Part shown: in pieces, positions 52,601 to 60,123 of the stretch
Numbering within the stretch: the first letter of the stretch is position 1
Layout of the letters: each line of letters opens with the position of its first letter
Assembly (NCBI RefSeq): GCF_003939025.1
Contig: NZ_RQIH01000014.1
Location: forward strand, 166,429 to 230,428
Reading direction: 5' to 3'
Source: Rhizobium sophoriradicis
Lineage (GTDB): Bacteria; Pseudomonadota; Alphaproteobacteria; Rhizobiales; Rhizobiaceae
DNA length: 64,000 nucleotides
Position numbers and translations under genes: made by a program
The notes under the pieces: model-generated
Told to the model about the DNA's origin: nothing
The model's database searches: none
What the model saw: only the letters and a program-made list of their open reading frames with translations

Positions 52601-52972
52601 GCTTGTTTCTGTCCGGTCCCGGCACACGGCTGCCGCCTCCAGGCCAATCCTGCCACTCGTATGGTAAATTCCCGAGATTTCCCGCGAAAATCTGGTGAAG
52701 CCGGCGGTTTTCCGTGCCGGAAAGCGACACCAAAACAAGCTGTTGCGCCATTGCCTGACAAGCCGGCGTGGGGCAACAAGCTGCCGCCGGGCGAATTAAC
52801 CCTACCGGCTTACCTTAATATCAGCATCCGCTTGAATGCCCCCCGCCCTATGCCATCGTATTTTCACGATTACTAATTGTCCGGAACAGCTCACCGGACC
52901 CATAGCCCGCCTTTCCCTGGAGAGACCGGCTTCATGCAGCAAGGCGCAGCAACATCAAACGGAGGATATACC
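52601..52972. other. Intergenic region after the protease terminator
   Basis: A 372-base stretch between the terminator and the next start. No convincing gene, repeat or RNA was recognised. An AT-rich patch near 52795-52880 is the probable promoter of the small gene. Confidence 0.4.
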
Positions 52973-53173
52973 ATGAGCAATGTCGTGGAATTTCGTGCCA
53001 AATGCCCGCATGTCGAAACTGTGTCGGACTGCCGGCAGGCGCTTGAAGCGCATGTGATGAAGATCGTCGCCGAGGCGGTCGGCTGGGGCTTTGCACCGGC
53101 GGAAGCGGCCATGGTGGTCGCCGATATTGCAGATGATTACATTCTGATGCTGTCGCGCGAACTGCGGCATTGA
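52973..53173 (+). CDS. Small hypothetical protein
   Basis: A 66-residue protein (MSNVVEFRAKCPHVETVSDC at the start) with a strong GGAGG eight bases before the ATG. The middle is predicted helical (RQALEAHVMKIVAEAVGWGF) and the end acidic-hydrophobic (VVADIADDYILMLSREL). Two cysteines and a histidine at CPHVETVSDC could bind metal but no family is recognised. It is transcribed alone, after an AT-rich promoter region. Confidence 0.7.
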   Translation: MSNVVEFRAKCPHVETVSDCRQALEAHVMKIVAEAVGWGFAPAEAAMVVADIADDYILMLSRELRH

Positions 53174-53477
53174 ACGGCTGGCGCGGACGACCGCATGCCG
53201 CCCCCAGCCAAGGGTGGTTTCAGTGGGCCGCGCAGCGCCTGCAGGGGTAGCAGGGGATACAGGAGACGAAAACCCTGCCACGCGGCCCTGCGACCAAAAC
53301 ACCGGCTCGCGCCGGAAGTTCCGAGTGGAGATACTGAAACGGAAGAGTATTTCCTAACTTATTTCTCGATACGGAAATATTCCGTGAGGCACAGTCGCGC
53401 AGCCCGAGTAAAAATTGACTATACTATTTGTAGCTGCCGGAGTTTCTGCTTCCGTCTTCGGAAATACAGACAGCAAG
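53174..53477. other. Intergenic region with a small palindrome
   Basis: A 304-base stretch. ACGGAA-ATA-TTCCGT at 53371-53385 is a perfect dyad within AT-rich DNA, a possible operator or terminator fragment. No gene is supported on either strand. Confidence 0.4.
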
Positions 53478-53663
53478 TCACCGCCATTTCGGCTGGCGCG
53501 GCGGCGCATTGGCCTGGATCTCGTGCAACGGCGCGTGAGACCCGAGCAGCTTCTTCAGCTTCTTCTCCTCCGCCGGCCCAATGCCAAACTTGCGGCAATG
53601 CTCCGCGACATCATGCTCCCGCGGACCGGGAATGCGAACTTGGCGATTGTTCATGCTCTTCAT
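53478..53663 (-). CDS. Small basic hypothetical protein
   Basis: A 61-residue basic protein (MKSMNNRQVRIPGPREHDVA) with a strong AGGAGG before its ATG. The segment AEHCRKFGIGPAEEKKLKKL suggests a small helical, perhaps DNA- or RNA-binding, protein. Such short proteins occur in rhizobia; this may be like DUF3606 (a small family that includes GIT/SPAEEKKL motifs), but the match is weak. It lies at the edge of the phage-derived region. Confidence 0.65.
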   Translation of the reverse strand: MKSMNNRQVRIPGPREHDVAEHCRKFGIGPAEEKKLKKLLGSHAPLHEIQANAPPRQPKWR

Positions 53664-53852
53664 GTCTGTTTCCTCCTGAAAAGGATAACAAACAGACGGC
53701 GGTTTGGTTCGTTAGAGAATGCTAAAATTTCGATATGCTGGTTGAGCTTCGGCTGTAGCAATATATCAAACCGGGCGGCTGGCGCTTTGCTGCGTTTACT
53801 TGGAAATGTTTCCGCCACATGCTGGATTCCTAGAAAAGATTTATGATTCTGC

Positions 53853-54281
53853 TCAGCTAATCTTCAACCAATGCCTGAGCGCCGCCACCGCGCCATCGCT
53901 CGCATAGGCGACAATCCCGCCGGTCGTCAGTCCCGCAAAGGCGATCAGCCCCGAGATCCCGTAGCCGATCGATTTCATTCGTTTCCACTCCTCGAGCGCC
54001 GGCCCGACCGTCTCCTGGTTCTTCTCGACGGTTTCCTTGAGCGTTGCGATCTCGGCGCGGAACTGCGCATCGGCGCCGCTGCCGATCGCCACTCTCGTAT
54101 CGAGATGGGAGATCTGCCTTACCTGCTCGTCGAGGCGCTTGTGGATCACCGCCCTTCCATCATGAGCATTGGCTTTTTCGTCGCTCATCTCCTGGCGCAG
54201 CAGTGCGACATTTTCCTCGATGCCGGTCAGCCGGCCCTCCACGCGCCCGAGGGCGCGCAGGATATCGTCATTCGATGTCAT
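53853..54281 (-). CDS. Phage-type membrane protein, DUF1515-like
   Basis: A 142-residue protein: a coiled-coil N terminus (ILRALGRVEGRLTGIEENVA and onward to about residue 90) and one transmembrane helix near residues 108-128 (GISGLIAFAGLTTGGIVAYA). It resembles the rhizobial DUF1515 family, found in phage-derived regions. It is the last gene of the minus-strand phage cassette, 12 bases after the tail protein gene. It could be a holin-like or tail-associated protein; this is inference. Confidence 0.7.
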   Translation of the reverse strand: MTSNDDILRALGRVEGRLTGIEENVALLRQEMSDEKANAHDGRAVIHKRLDEQVRQISHLDTRVAIGSGADAQFRAEIATLKETVEKNQETVGPALEEWKRMKSIGYGISGLIAFAGLTTGGIVAYASDGAVAALRHWLKIS

Positions 54282-54293
54282 ATCGGCACCCTG

Positions 54294-56147
54294 TTATGAA
54301 TTGAATTTCAGCTTTTCGGATTGCGGAATCCCGCTCGCGATGCGGTCGATCATGATGGGTTGCGGGTGAACAAGGGATAGCGGCGAGAGTTCGCCGACGG
54401 ATGGGGCCGGGCGAACGATGGAGCCCACCGGCAGAATGACGGCGCTGGATCCCATATAGGTGATCACATTGCCCGAAATGCCGGCGATGGTCTGGGTGCT
54501 GAGACGAACGACGCCCTCCGGACCGGCGTAAAAATGCAGCTGCTGCTCAGGCCTGAAAATGCTCGCGTCCACGACGGTGATCTGGTTGTAGGCGGTGACA
54601 CCATCCGTTCCGGCCTGCACGGCGATTGTCGTATTCGGAAGCTCCAGCATGCCGGGCCAGGCGCCGGCTTTCTCAGTCGAGGCCCAGGCTGCGTAGGTAT
54701 CAATTGCGTCATCGCAGCAGGCCGAAGTCCCGGCGAGAATGTCGTCACGCAGACGCCATTTACCGGAAGCGTCGGTTCCGTCGGAAGGGTAAATGTTGTT
54801 TGCGCCGTAAGACTGCCAGGCGGCCCGCATGCCCAAATCATTGACAATGATTGATCCTGTCGCCGGAGAGGTGGCCGAGCCGGCGAACTGATAGGTAAAC
54901 TGCGTCGGGCTCAATACCGTCACCACGACGTTGCCATTGTATTCCGCCTGAGCTGAACCGGAGATCGTGACTGTCTGCCCTGTCACAAGTCCGCCCGTCG
55001 CAGTGGAATGGGTTGCCGTGACCGTCGTTCCCACCGACGTCAGCGTTGCGGACTTGGTGACGGTCGTGCGGCCGAGCGGAGGGAACGCGACGATCTTGAC
55101 GCCGGCATATTCGGCGCGGATGCGGTTGACCAGCGACCGATAGTTCGTGTTGAACCAGGTGCTGTACGATGTCGAGGTGTCGTTCTGCCCCATCTGGTTG
55201 GCGATGACGGTGAAGGGCAGTTTGTTGCCGTTGAAGGCCTTGATCTCGCGGATGATATCCCTTCGCCGGGTTGCGATCGACGAGCCGGATCCGGTGTATT
55301 CGCGCACCGATCCGGCACCGGGCATGCCGATCAGGCAATGCGGAATTCGTCCGGCGCCACCGTCCTTGTCGAGCCAGCGACGAAACCAGCCGAGATTGCC
55401 GCGGCTGTCGGCGGTGGAGGAATATTCCTGGCGCGCCTCGCCGATACTGTCGACGAAACCGAGGGCGACCGGCCTTCCGTCCCAATCGCCCTTGGCGACC
55501 ATGAAATCGGCTCCCCAATATTGCGGCTGCGCCTGCAGGCCATAGCTCGTATCGAGGGCGGCGGTGCTGTCGGCGAGCGGCGTGTCCTTGAAGGCAAGCA
55601 GCGTGTCGAGATCGCTCGCACCCCAGACACGTTCGCCGCGATGCTTCTGGATGCGGTAGACCGGCCAGATCTTGTCGCCGACGGCCGTGTGATAAAACAG
55701 CCAGATTTCCATTTCGCTTTCCGGCGCGACGTCGGCAATGGTCAATTCGTCCGTCCAGGCGCCGTTCGTCTGGTCGGCGACCGTCACCGTGTTCGCGCCG
55801 GCGAATGTGCACTGATAGAAGATGCCGGCGACGCGGATGAACATGGCATCGGCGATGACCGAATTGCCGGGCGCGCCGATCGTGCCGGTGACGACAGTTT
55901 CCTGCGGCGAGTTTCCACCCTCCGTCGAGGCGAAGCCGGAGAGGTGAAAGCGGAAGGTCCGCGTCTTATATTGCGGCGTGCAAACGACGATCTTGCTGCA
56001 GACATAATTCGTCCCGGCGGTGACGATGCCGCCCGACGGCATGCGGTTGCGGGTGGCAAAGAACATGTAGCGGTCGGGATCTCCCGCATTGCCGCCCGTC
56101 CCGCTCAGCAGCGGATTGGCAAGGGCAAGCGAAATGGCATTCATCAT
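54294..56147 (-). CDS. Phage tail protein with SGNH-hydrolase domain
   Basis: A 617-residue phage tail-associated protein. The N-terminal 220 residues are beta-rich. An SGNH/GDSL-type esterase follows with block I GFVDSIGE (about 230-237), block III GQND (about 320-323) and a late LSLVHPQ histidine (about 595), interrupted at about 365-437 by a beta-sandwich segment (TVTISGSAQAEYNG) typical of phage fibres. Such domains deacylate surface polysaccharide. The start overlaps the Rz1-like stop (ATGA). The catalytic aspartate of DxxH is not obvious, so activity is uncertain. Confidence 0.75.
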   Translation of the reverse strand: MMNAISLALANPLLSGTGGNAGDPDRYMFFATRNRMPSGGIVTAGTNYVCSKIVVCTPQYKTRTFRFHLSGFASTEGGNSPQETVVTGTIGAPGNSVIADAMFIRVAGIFYQCTFAGANTVTVADQTNGAWTDELTIADVAPESEMEIWLFYHTAVGDKIWPVYRIQKHRGERVWGASDLDTLLAFKDTPLADSTAALDTSYGLQAQPQYWGADFMVAKGDWDGRPVALGFVDSIGEARQEYSSTADSRGNLGWFRRWLDKDGGAGRIPHCLIGMPGAGSVREYTGSGSSIATRRRDIIREIKAFNGNKLPFTVIANQMGQNDTSTSYSTWFNTNYRSLVNRIRAEYAGVKIVAFPPLGRTTVTKSATLTSVGTTVTATHSTATGGLVTGQTVTISGSAQAEYNGNVVVTVLSPTQFTYQFAGSATSPATGSIIVNDLGMRAAWQSYGANNIYPSDGTDASGKWRLRDDILAGTSACCDDAIDTYAAWASTEKAGAWPGMLELPNTTIAVQAGTDGVTAYNQITVVDASIFRPEQQLHFYAGPEGVVRLSTQTIAGISGNVITYMGSSAVILPVGSIVRPAPSVGELSPLSLVHPQPIMIDRIASGIPQSEKLKFNS

Positions 56148-56452
56148 CGGCGTGTTCCGTATCGGCTGGTGAGGTCATCATAGAATTCGACTGTGCGCCC
56201 CTGGCGGGCATTGGCGCGGTCGAGCGCCTGGCGCTCACGGGCGAGGATCGCGATCAACGGCTCGCCTTCGCGCACGGGCGCATGCGCTTCCTGCCTTCTG
56301 AGATCGTCGGGCAGCGGCGGCAGCACGAGGCCGGCCGCCGCCCTCCCCTTGGCAACCGCCGCCTGGTTCAGGCGCTCAGTGGCGGAGCAGCCACTGACGA
56401 TCAGCAGCAGTGACAGCGCAAGTGCGGTTCTTTTCTGAAAGCTCGAGTTCAT
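56144..56452 (-). CDS. Rz1-like outer-membrane spanin lipoprotein
   Basis: A 102-residue lipoprotein starting MNSSFQKRTALALSLLLIVS, with lipobox IVSGC (Cys22). The mature part is Pro-, Gln- and Arg-rich (VLPPLPDDLRRQEAHAPVRE), as in o-spanins. Its first 77 bases overlap the 3' end of the Rz-like gene in a different frame, the classic Rz/Rz1 layout. Together they fuse inner and outer membrane at lysis. The stop overlaps the start of the tail protein gene. Confidence 0.78.
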   Translation of the reverse strand: MNSSFQKRTALALSLLLIVSGCSATERLNQAAVAKGRAAAGLVLPPLPDDLRRQEAHAPVREGEPLIAILARERQALDRANARQGRTVEFYDDLTSRYGTRR

Positions 56453-56738
56453 AGGATCGGATCTCGTTTTCCAATGTGTCTCTGGCGGCCTGCTCGGCGG
56501 CCTTGGCCGCCTCCAGGCGCTTGCGATGCTCTTCGCCGGCGTGGGCCGCCGCATCGCGCTGGCGCTCCATCTCGTCCGCCTTGGCTTCGGCCGCCGCCTT
56601 CTCGGCCAGCACGACATAACCGGCGCGCGCCTGGCGCTCTGCGGAGGGATAGCCGATCGCGACGGCATAGAGGTGATAGAGGAGGAGCCCGGCGGCGATG
56701 CCGGCGGCCATCTTCAGCGTATCGAGAAGGCCGAACAT
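56376..56738 (-). CDS. Rz-like inner-membrane spanin
   Basis: A 120-residue protein with one N-terminal transmembrane helix (MFGLLDTLKMAAGIAAGLLL) and a long Ala/Glu/Lys-rich coiled coil (EKAAAEAKADEMERQRDAAA), as in i-spanins. Its ATG overlaps the endolysin stop (TGATG) and its 3' end overlaps the Rz1-like gene by 77 bases in another frame. These positions support a complete spanin pair. Confidence 0.8.
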   Translation of the reverse strand: MFGLLDTLKMAAGIAAGLLLYHLYAVAIGYPSAERQARAGYVVLAEKAAAEAKADEMERQRDAAAHAGEEHRKRLEAAKAAEQAARDTLENEIRSYELELSEKNRTCAVTAADRQWLLRH

Positions 56739-57208
56739 CAGACGCCCTCCAGGCAGAAGGCGCGTTCCTTCTGCCGGCGACGCGTCAGGCCGGGAAAGGT
56801 GATGCCGGCGGCGCGGTTCCACTTCAATAGCGCCTCGCACCCCTCGGCCGTCCTGCCCTGATTGATCAGCCGGACCGCGCTCGAACCGCAGGCCGCCTTG
56901 ACGCCGACATTGTAAGCGAACGAGGTCAGCGCCACGAAACGCGCATCCGGCAAGGGCACGCTGACACAGCTTTCGATGCCGCCCGCATAGGTCTGAAGCT
57001 CCAGCGACAGCAGCGCCTTGCACTGCTCCACCGTCCTGCGATCCCCGGGCTTCACCCCATTGGTGCTGCCATAACAGATCGTCCAGGGCGGCCCCTTTGT
57101 GGCCGGATCCGGATAGGCATTCTGACGCAGCCCCTCGAAGCTGCCGACGAGTGCCACAGCAGCCGCGGCAACCGCACTGCCCTTTTTCATCCTACCTGTC
57201 ATTGTCAT
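56738..57208 (-). CDS. Phage endolysin (GH24 lysozyme, SAR type)
   Basis: A 156-residue T4-type lysozyme. The catalytic Glu is in GSFEGLRQNAY and the Asp and Thr in YPDPATKG...WTICYGST, followed by FVALTSFAYNVG. The N terminus has a weakly hydrophobic alanine-rich segment (KKGSAVAAAAVALVG) of the signal-anchor-release kind, so export may not need a holin pore. Starts at 57208 or 57190 are possible; the latter directly follows the stop of the holin-like frame. The stop overlaps the Rz-like ATG. Confidence 0.85.
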   Translation of the reverse strand: MTMTGRMKKGSAVAAAAVALVGSFEGLRQNAYPDPATKGPPWTICYGSTNGVKPGDRRTVEQCKALLSLELQTYAGGIESCVSVPLPDARFVALTSFAYNVGVKAACGSSAVRLINQGRTAEGCEALLKWNRAAGITFPGLTRRRQKERAFCLEGV

Positions 57209-57403
57209 TTTCCTTGAGGGCCGGCTGGTGAATGAGGCGAGCGATCGGAGATGCCGCTAGGAAGAGGATGGACAGCCATTTCGGTATCCAGCCGTCCAGA
57301 TACGGGACGATGTACGGACGACCTCCAGAAAGCCGGCGGCATAGACGCACCACATCGATAGCGACCGCGTGAGTACGCGGCGCTTGTGCTTTACAAGGCG
57401 CAT
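57192..57403 (-). pseudogene. Frameshifted holin-like small membrane protein
   Basis: From an ATG at 57403 preceded by GGAG the frame reads MRLVKHKRRVLTRSLSMWCV then YAAGFLEVV. One base later it continues in another frame as PYIVPYLDGWIPKWLSILFL and AASPIARLIHQ, ending at TAG 57192. The two parts give one coherent protein with two membrane segments (about 70 residues) if one base is restored near 57320. The place before the endolysin suits a holin. It is either a true frameshift or a sequencing error. Confidence 0.7.
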
Positions 57404-57456
57404 GAGGACTCCAGTTTGTGGAAGAGGTCAGTCCCGCTTTCGCTGCGGGAGGGATA

Positions 57457-57826
57457 TTACTGACAGGGCTTGCCGGTCACTGCGATCTGGTGACGGAGCG
57501 CGTCGTCCAGCAACCAGTACTCAACGCGGTACGAATCCGCCGTGAAGTGAATGCCGTCCGTCGTGGACCCGGGGGTGGCTTGACCATTGATCGTCACCTT
57601 CCCGAAGAGATCGACGTATTTAAGCCCACATGGGGCGGCGATCTCATCCTTGATGATGGCGTTCATTTGCTCGATCGTTTCCATCGATCGCTTTACGCGT
57701 AGCTTTTCGGCTCGACAGGGGGAATGCTGACGAGGTGACCGTCGTTCCAGCCTGCTTCAAGCGATCGACTACCTGCTGCCAGGCCCTAGGACCCCGGTAT
57801 ACCTCGGCGTGTTCGGGGCGCTGTCC
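57457..57826 (-). pseudogene. Decayed SGNH/GDSL hydrolase C-terminal part
   Basis: Three consecutive pieces of one protein in different frames: RPEHAEVYRGPRAWQQVVDR then LKQAGTTV (57826-57735), VSIPPVEPKSYA (57731-57693) and the open frame METIEQMNAIIKDEIAAPCG ... DGIHFTADSYRVEYWLL (57684-57457). DGIHF is block V (Asp and His) of SGNH hydrolases. The N-terminal half with the catalytic serine is missing and a stop lies at 57827. The gene is dead apart from the last 75 codons. Confidence 0.65.
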
Positions 57827-58199
57827 TTAGTCGTCAACTACCTTTAGAGGGAGCCGTGTCGTCTGTCTTGGTGAACGCTTACGACGCAGTCAAGACGCTC
57901 GCCGCGCTTGCCTAAGCCATTTTGGTTTGAGTTGTAAGGCCTGCGAGGTGAACTTCGGCGCAAGGATCTTGTCTGAATCAAGCCCATTTTGATTGCCGAG
58001 ATCGAATACCGCGCCTGGACGCATGGCGGGAAGCTGCGGCATGCCTCATATAAGGGCCTGCGGGACTCGGCTGAGAGTACCCTGGTCTTTGACCTCCCTC
58101 TCCCGCCATCTCTAGTTTAGGTTCTGGGTCGATTGCCTTTCGCTCTCGGAGGCGGTAGGGACGACCAATCACCAATTATGCCGAGGTTGAGGTTTCGCT
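57827..58199. other. Degenerate region between phage relics
   Basis: Apart from the ligase relic at 57977-58120, no coherent coding sequence was found in these 373 bases. Short open stretches on both strands appear to be decayed phage or host DNA. Confidence 0.4.
57977..58120 (+). pseudogene. 3'-terminal relic of an ATP-dependent DNA ligase (LigD-like OB fold)
   Basis: This 47-codon stretch reads IKPILIAEIEYRAWTHGGKL and RHASYKGLRDSAE, the conserved end of LigD-type and other ATP-dependent DNA ligases. Just upstream the frame has RKDLV-TGA, where the family has a tryptophan codon (TGG) before IKP, so a TGG to TGA change is suggested. The rest of the ligase gene is absent. The relic is on the plus strand and out of place within phage DNA. 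Confidence 0.7.
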
Positions 58200-58328
58200 G
58201 TGAAAAACGGATTTATATGGTTGCTAATGGCAATTGAAATGTCCCTCATGCAGCCACTGCGAGCTAAAGCCTCCGCGCGAGAAGAGAAACGCCGCCTCGA
58301 GGCCCCCAGAGCGGCGAACCGGAATTAA
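58200..58328 (+). CDS. Tiny hypothetical ORF
   Basis: A 42-codon frame starting at GTG (KNGFIWLLMAIEMSLMQPLR) with GAGG seven bases upstream. It has a short hydrophobic N terminus and a basic, charged C terminus (EEKRRLEAPRAANRN). It could be a small phage protein or chance; no family recognised. Confidence 0.35.
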   Translation: MKNGFIWLLMAIEMSLMQPLRAKASAREEKRRLEAPRAANRN

Positions 58329-58381
58329 TCTAACTGCGTCGGTATTGATGGCTACCGTCTAGAGAAGATTTAGAGAGTAAA

Positions 58382-58558
58382 ATGCAAACGCTTGAACAAC
58401 AGAAGGCGACAGTATTGCAGCTGCGGGAAGAAATTGAGCAGGCGCGCGATGTCGAGGCGCTGAAGCCAATTTTAAACCGAATCTTAGACATCGTCGCCAG
58501 CAGCCTGGATGAAGATTTGGGCGGGTGGGCCCGTGACCAGGCGACAACTACAGAGTGA
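58382..58558 (+). CDS. Small coiled-coil hypothetical protein
   Basis: A 58-residue protein (MQTLEQQKATVLQLREEIEQ at the start) with heptad-like leucines and a second helix LKPILNRILDIVASSLDED. GAGAG lies 5 bases before the ATG. It overlaps the 3' end of the divergently read FkbM-like gene by 11 bases. No family is recognised; the pattern is like small regulatory or toxin-antitoxin-type helical proteins but there is no partner evidence. Confidence 0.45.
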   Translation: MQTLEQQKATVLQLREEIEQARDVEALKPILNRILDIVASSLDEDLGGWARDQATTTE

Positions 58559-59447
58559 CAGTTTCGCCCGTCGTCACGTTTACGACCGGAAGGCCATTCA
58601 ACAAATTTTTAGCCTCGCTGTATGTTTTAAAGGCGAGGCTGCCGTCCCGGTTGCGAACTTCTCGCATGCGACATGGCCATTCGTGGCGCCGGGTCAGTTT
58701 ATTATGTAGCTTTCCGGAGTAAATGTTGTCGATAAAGAAGGCGTTCGTTCCGGCCCGATTGGTGCCGATGAATTCGTAACCCCTCTCTTCAAGAAGGTGC
58801 CGGAATGCAGCCAAAGATGCGCCCCAATACATCCCGGAGTAGTGCTTGTTCAATCTGACAAAGGACTGATCGTAAGGTACACTTACGGGCGCATCTCCAA
58901 AGATATGGTTGTATTCCACGACAACAATTGCAGCCTTCTCGCGAATCTTCTCAAGCACCCAGTAATCGACGCCATCGATGTCGACGCTGAGTAACCCTAG
59001 TCCCCCGACAAACCCTGCCGACGAGATCAACTCAGCGATATTGTCGCGGTTGATAAATGCCGCCCGGGTTTGCAGATCATATTTGTAGGCGATGTCATCG
59101 GATCGAATGGAGGAGATGTTGTCTTCGGAGCCGTCGATAATCAAGCCTGACCAGTAACGCGAAGTTAGCAAATACCGCGTGTTGCTCTCGCGATAATCCT
59201 CTACGCCGAATTCAACGAAGTTTGTGACGGGTGGTTGGATCGTATCCACTAGCCAAGAGATAATCCCGTCCTCACCCCATTGGGAAAATACCGAAAACTC
59301 GGCCTCAGCCAGAGTGCCCAAGGCGTCTCTCTGGGCTATCTGATGCCCGCGGGTCTCACCCTGCAGAACAAGTAGCTTTTCCAAGCCAATGAGCCGTCGC
59401 GCCTGAAAGGCAAAGTCACGAAATTTGCGACGAAGGCGGGTCTTCAT
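58548..59447 (-). CDS. FkbM-like / methyltransferase-type protein of glycan clusters
   Basis: A 299-residue protein. The central part, FSVFSQWGEDGIISWLVDTI then FVEFGVEDYRESNTRYLL and SGLIIDGSEDNISSIRSD, resembles FkbM-type SAM-binding proteins found in surface polysaccharide loci; LLSVDIDGVDYWVLEKI is the matching later strand. The SAM glycine motif is replaced by FGVEDYRE, so activity is uncertain. It starts four bases inside the acetyltransferase gene (ATGA overlap), so the two are co-translated. The codon usage and base composition look less GC-rich than the rest of the window. Confidence 0.7.
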   Translation of the reverse strand: MKTRLRRKFRDFAFQARRLIGLEKLLVLQGETRGHQIAQRDALGTLAEAEFSVFSQWGEDGIISWLVDTIQPPVTNFVEFGVEDYRESNTRYLLTSRYWSGLIIDGSEDNISSIRSDDIAYKYDLQTRAAFINRDNIAELISSAGFVGGLGLLSVDIDGVDYWVLEKIREKAAIVVVEYNHIFGDAPVSVPYDQSFVRLNKHYSGMYWGASLAAFRHLLEERGYEFIGTNRAGTNAFFIDNIYSGKLHNKLTRRHEWPCRMREVRNRDGSLAFKTYSEAKNLLNGLPVVNVTTGETVTL

Positions 59448-60025
59448 GGATTTGGCTCGCTTGTGGGGGATGGCACAAAACCATCCGCAGGAACGTCTGT
59501 CTTGACAACTGATCGGGCACCAATAATCGCACGATCGCCAATTGTCACGCCTTTCAGAATGATTGCACCCATGCCAATCCACACATCATTTCCGATACGT
59601 ACCGGCGTCGTCTTTACCCCGGGGTTCTCGCGCGGATGTCCACTGGTCAGAATTTGCTTTGTCTGCGCGAAGCGCATCTGCGGATCGGTCGGGTGGCTGT
59701 CGCTGTCATGAATTGCAACCGAATGCGATACGAGAACCCTATCGCCGATGATGACTTCACTCGCTGACCAGATTGTTGACATCGGGCCGAGGTAAAACCA
59801 TTCACCAATCTCGATCCTCCCTCCGAAACCGAAGGTTAAAAGTTCGCCGCGGATCGTTCCGTTGGCGCCCACTTGGATCGCTGATCGGTCATTGCGGATG
59901 TTGAAGACTCTGCCTTCGGAACTCAACTTGGTGGACATGCCAAGGACGGCGTCCCTCCTGGCGGCAGAAGTGACAAGGCTTGCTAAAAGCTTTTCGCGAG
60001 CAGTTAATATCAGACTTGAAAACAC
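59444..60025 (-). CDS. Hexapeptide-repeat O-acetyltransferase
   Basis: A 193-residue left-handed beta-helix acyltransferase starting at GTG. The repeats are visible as I-G-x-x-x-x units: IEIGEWFYLGP, VIIGDRVLVSH, VRIGNDVWIGM, VTIGDRAIIGA. The catalytic His lies in VAIHDSDSHPTD, as in maltose/galactoside and WcaF-type O-acetyltransferases. It probably O-acetylates a sugar of surface polysaccharide or LPS. It is the first gene of a two-gene operon with the FkbM-like gene and is divergent from the glycosyltransferase. Confidence 0.85.
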   Translation of the reverse strand: MFSSLILTAREKLLASLVTSAARRDAVLGMSTKLSSEGRVFNIRNDRSAIQVGANGTIRGELLTFGFGGRIEIGEWFYLGPMSTIWSASEVIIGDRVLVSHSVAIHDSDSHPTDPQMRFAQTKQILTSGHPRENPGVKTTPVRIGNDVWIGMGAIILKGVTIGDRAIIGARSVVKTDVPADGFVPSPTSEPNP

Positions 60026-60123
60026 TTGCCGCCTTTACCGTCTCAACTGGAAAGATCATTATCGCCAACGACTGGTTTTAATGGTACGCGGGTTCAACTG
60101 CGAGCCACCACATCGGTTAAGTA

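Noticed and set aside
57731..57847. Plus-strand stretch reading LLQAIDYLLPGPRTPVYLGV, looking like a membrane peptide
   Set aside because: It is antisense to the SGNH-hydrolase relic, which gives a coherent protein on the minus strand, and it has no start codon.
58200..58328. Tiny ORF as part of a toxin-antitoxin pair with 58382-58558
   Set aside because: Neither protein resembles a known toxin or antitoxin, and 53 bases separate them; kept as low-confidence ORFs only.
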